Assembly: GCA_023229765.1 (NCBI GenBank)
Contig: JALNYO010000019.1
Coordinates: 8,256-72,255, forward strand
Origin: Syntrophales bacterium
GTDB lineage: Bacteria > Desulfobacterota > Syntrophia > Syntrophales > UBA5619
Reading direction: 5' to 3'
Length of the DNA: 64,000 nucleotides
Shown: positions 62,004-64,000 of the stretch, piece after piece
Layout: the number at the start of each line of letters is the position of its first letter
Position numbering within the stretch: the first letter of the stretch is position 1
The notes under the pieces: model-generated
What the model saw: the letters and a program-made list of their open reading frames with translations, nothing else
Database searches by the model: none
Told to the model about the DNA's origin: nothing
Made by a program: the position numbers and the translations under genes

Positions 62004-63000
62004 CCCCGCTTCAAGGCGTCTCCGAGTCGGCGCGGAAACGCCGGGAGCGGGGAAAGAGGCGGAACGCCGATACAGGCACCCCAATGGCTGGCCAAATGCT
62101 CCCAGCCTTCCTTCTCAACCACTTCCTCGCTGATCGTGGAACCTGTCTTTTAACCTGGTTTTGGAATGAGCGCCCGACTGAACAGACCCGACCGCAGGGC
62201 GGGACCGTCCGGCGCCCTGGAATCCGCGTCAGCGGTTTCGAGGGCGAGGGCGCGAACCCGGTCACCGTGTCTCGTCCGGAGCGAAGCGGAGGGCGAGTCA
62301 CGGTGACCGAAAAGAAACTGATCGCCCGCGGCCGCCTGTCTCCGACGAAGGAGGTGACAGGCGGCAGGCGGGCCACCTTGGCGCAGGAGAGCGGAGCGTC
62401 CGCGGGGTATCGCGGTCGCGGAGCCGACTGCGCAACAGCCCGCGAACCGGTGCGTCCGAACGAAGCGAGGTCGCCCCGGGAGCGGGCAAAGAGCAGAAAA
62501 CCGGAGGGCCTAGGCAGTCTGCGCGAAGCGCCTGTCTGCCGACGGCCCGGAGCACCAAACAAAAGCGGCCGAGCGGAGCGTCCGCGGGTTTATGCGGTCG
62601 CGGAGCCGGCCGTAACGCCCGGGGACCGGCAGTCTGAGCGTAGCGAAGTCTGCCGGGACCGGGCAAAAGAAAAGTACAAAATGCCTCCGGGGCGGGCCTG
62701 TCGCCGCGCAGCGGTCGTCAGGCCTGCCCCGGAGGCAGGGAGGGAGCCCCGCCGGGGCGGACGGGCGCGGATGCCAAGCGGCCGGAGGGGCGGAGCGCAG
62801 CCCGGCCCCGACGGACGATGGCAGCCGCGAGGGAGGGCCGGGGAGAACGGAGCGGCAGGCGGTGCACAAAGCCGGAAGGGAGCGACGCCGCGGCGCGACC
62901 CCGGCGACTGCAACGCCGCCGCCTACCGAACAGATCAGTGAAACGATGGAGCGGCAGGCAACGAGCAGGAAAGCTGCTGACTTGCGGCCTGGAAAGAAAA
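62004..63000. repeat. Large structured GC-rich element, copy 3 (3' end lost)
   Basis: Same orientation as the other copies, with the best-paired left end (CCCCGCT/AGCGGGG and GGCGT/ACGCC). The hairpin at 62330-62365 carries the copy-2-type bases. The GGTCACCGTG/CACGGTGACC stem (about 62259-62307) is fully paired here only. The long stem is extended by TGCCTCC/GGAGGCA. The match to copy 1 stops at GGAAAGAAAA, where an IS21-type end begins, so the last about 180 bp are displaced or lost. Confidence 0.75.
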
Positions 63001-63008
63001 TTGTTAAT

Positions 63009-63133
63009 GATCGGTGCTATAGAGCCAAACCGTGATCGCCGTAATCGAGCCACTTCATGATCGTCGTAATGAGGCCACTTGGTGATCGGCGCAATGGAGC
63101 CAGTTGCTGATCGCCGTAATCGAGCCATCCAAA
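63009..63133 (+). repeat. Five 25-bp terminal repeats of the IS21 element
   Basis: Units start at 63009, 63034, 63059, 63084 and 63109, each beginning GATCG and containing a variant of GTAATCGAGCCA. IS21-family ends carry such multiple transposase-binding repeats; five contiguous 25-bp units is a high number. Confidence 0.85.
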
Positions 63134-63222
63134 CGGCGGGGAATCGGATTCAAAAGGATCTCGGACCATGTGATCAACCTCAGTATACTCCCGGCAAACG
63201 AAGCAGACCGGGAGGAGCTGAC

Positions 63223-63957
63223 ATGAGCAACAGGAGGTTCGAGATGTTCCATTATCGTCAAGTGATTCATAGGATGCGCATGGGTCAGAGTGATCGAGCC
63301 ATCGCCCAGACGAAACTGATCGGCCGGACAAAGTGCGCCGAGATCAGAGTGATTGCCGAGAGAAACGGTTGGCTTTCCCCGGGTCTTCTTCCCGAGGATG
63401 AGGCATTGGCAGAGGCCTTCGATAAAACGCCTGATCATAATCCAACCCATCAATCGGAGAGCCTGCCGTACGAGCAGCAGATACGGCAATGGTTCAAGGA
63501 TGGCGTTTGCGGCACCACCATTCATCAGGCCCTGCGGGAGCAGTTCGGTTTTACCGGGAGCTATTCCTCGATCCGGCGGATGCTGCAAAAGCTCCGGGCA
63601 TCTCAGCCGGTAGCCACCTGCATTCTGGATTTTGCACCCGGTGAGGCGGCGCAGGTCGACTTCGGCAAAGGCCCCGACATCACCGACGCCTTCACCGGTG
63701 AGATGATCAAGACCTGGATCTTCGTAATGACGCTCTGTTTCAGCCGTCACCTTTATGCGGAGGTGGTCAGAGATCAGAAGGTATCCACCTGGCTTGCCTG
63801 CCACCGGCGCGCCTTCGAATTTTTCGGCGGCGTTCCCGGTAAGATGATCATCGATTATGTGCCACGGAACATAACCTATTTTATGTGGCCAACCGGATTA
63901 TGTGGTCTTACGCCCTCATTGTCCGCATTGGAGACACATTGCATCGTTTTATGGTAA
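63223..63957 (+). pseudogene. istA: IstA transposase, truncated by another insertion
   Basis: The start at 63223 gives an HTH domain (FHYRQVIHRMRMGQSDRAIAQ), a second HTH-like part (IHQALREQFGFTGSYSSIRRMLQ) and the beginning of the DDE domain (GEAAQVDFGKG with the first Asp; FFGGVPGKMIID with the second region). After GKMIID the expected sequence ends and about 34 unrelated residues follow to the stop at 63957. The third catalytic acidic residue is missing, so the product is inactive. About 212 authentic residues remain of roughly 500. Confidence 0.8.
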
Positions 63958-64000
63958 CATAATTTTTCGGTACTCGGTATAGACTCTCTCCATCAAATAT
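63857..64000. other. Unidentified sequence inserted in istA (left end)
   Basis: From about 63857 the sequence no longer fits istA. It carries repeated TATGTGCC / TTATGTGG motifs in direct and inverted orientation (63857-63905) and is AT-richer than the flank. It looks like the end of another mobile element, but no gene of it is in the window. Confidence 0.5.

Larger units (their letters stand above)
63002..64000 (+). mobile_element. IS21-family element, left part
   Basis: The element begins TGTTAATGATCGG at 63002 inside repeat copy 3. Then come the multiple terminal repeats and the istA gene. The element is not complete: istA is interrupted near 63857, and istB would lie outside the window if present. 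Confidence 0.8.

Noticed and set aside
63009..63133. 25-bp repeats considered as a CRISPR array
   Set aside because: The units are contiguous without spacers and sit at the end of an IS21 element.
33480..64000. Second attachment site (copy of the selC 3' end) for the integrase element
   Set aside because: No convincing second copy of the last 20-25 bases of selC was seen by eye, so no element boundary is claimed.

Overview
The window looks like a chromosome segment of a strictly anaerobic, probably syntrophic deltaproteobacterium of the Syntrophus/Smithella type. This rests on gene content, not on a database search: an EtfBA pair, a branched-chain-type ABC importer with an embedded acyl-CoA ligase, MoeA next to a selenocysteine tRNA (both serve formate dehydrogenases), a flavodiiron protein, and short inverted-repeat elements.

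Core part (1-33.5 kb). A MoxR-type ATPase (cut by the window edge) with a VWA partner and a DMT transporter; an Mrp/NBP35 ATPase; TrmO, whose 3' end was rewritten by a 186-bp MITE; an EtfB-EtfA-MFS gene set with a second palindromic element between the Etf genes; a zinc-ribbon protein. Then a two-gene operon of a TPR/beta-barrel outer-membrane protein and a 2439-residue FecR/Ig-like repeat protein; a liv-type importer operon with an acyl-CoA ligase; mfd-surA-uvrA; moeA; and selC (tRNA-Sec).

selC-linked island (33.5-41.4 kb). A tyrosine integrase begins at the 3' end of selC. It is followed on the same strand by two small HTH proteins, two small uncharacterised proteins and a phage-type replication protein whose gene carries an iteron-like cluster. 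Divergent from these are a BrnT/BrnA toxin-antitoxin pair, a CoiA-like nuclease and an HNH protein, the latter two a possible two-gene defence module. A partly degraded winged-helix gene closes this part.

Repeat-bounded accessory region (41.4-64 kb). Three direct copies of a GC-rich, apparently non-coding element of about 1.1 kb lie at 41386, 54114 and 62004. Hairpins are kept between copies by paired base changes, so the element is probably a structured RNA or a DNA-structure-based mobile repeat. Between copies 1 and 2 is an all-minus-strand cassette: TetR, DUF6448, M24 peptidase, cupin/ABM protein, flavodiiron protein and a complete HlyD-ABC-ABC-permease-permease-TolC efflux operon. Between copies 2 and 3 is a plus-strand cassette: DUF433/DUF5615 pair, HTH protein, a type IIL (MmeI-like) restriction-modification enzyme, a second toxin-antitoxin pair, a broken nucleotidyltransferase and an unknown gene. 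Copy 3 is cut by an IS21-family element with five 25-bp terminal repeats; its istA is itself cut by another sequence near the window end.

Most promising for new biology: the three-copy structured element, the iteron cluster in the replication gene, the CoiA-like/HNH pair, and the TPR-barrel/giant FecR-Ig pair.
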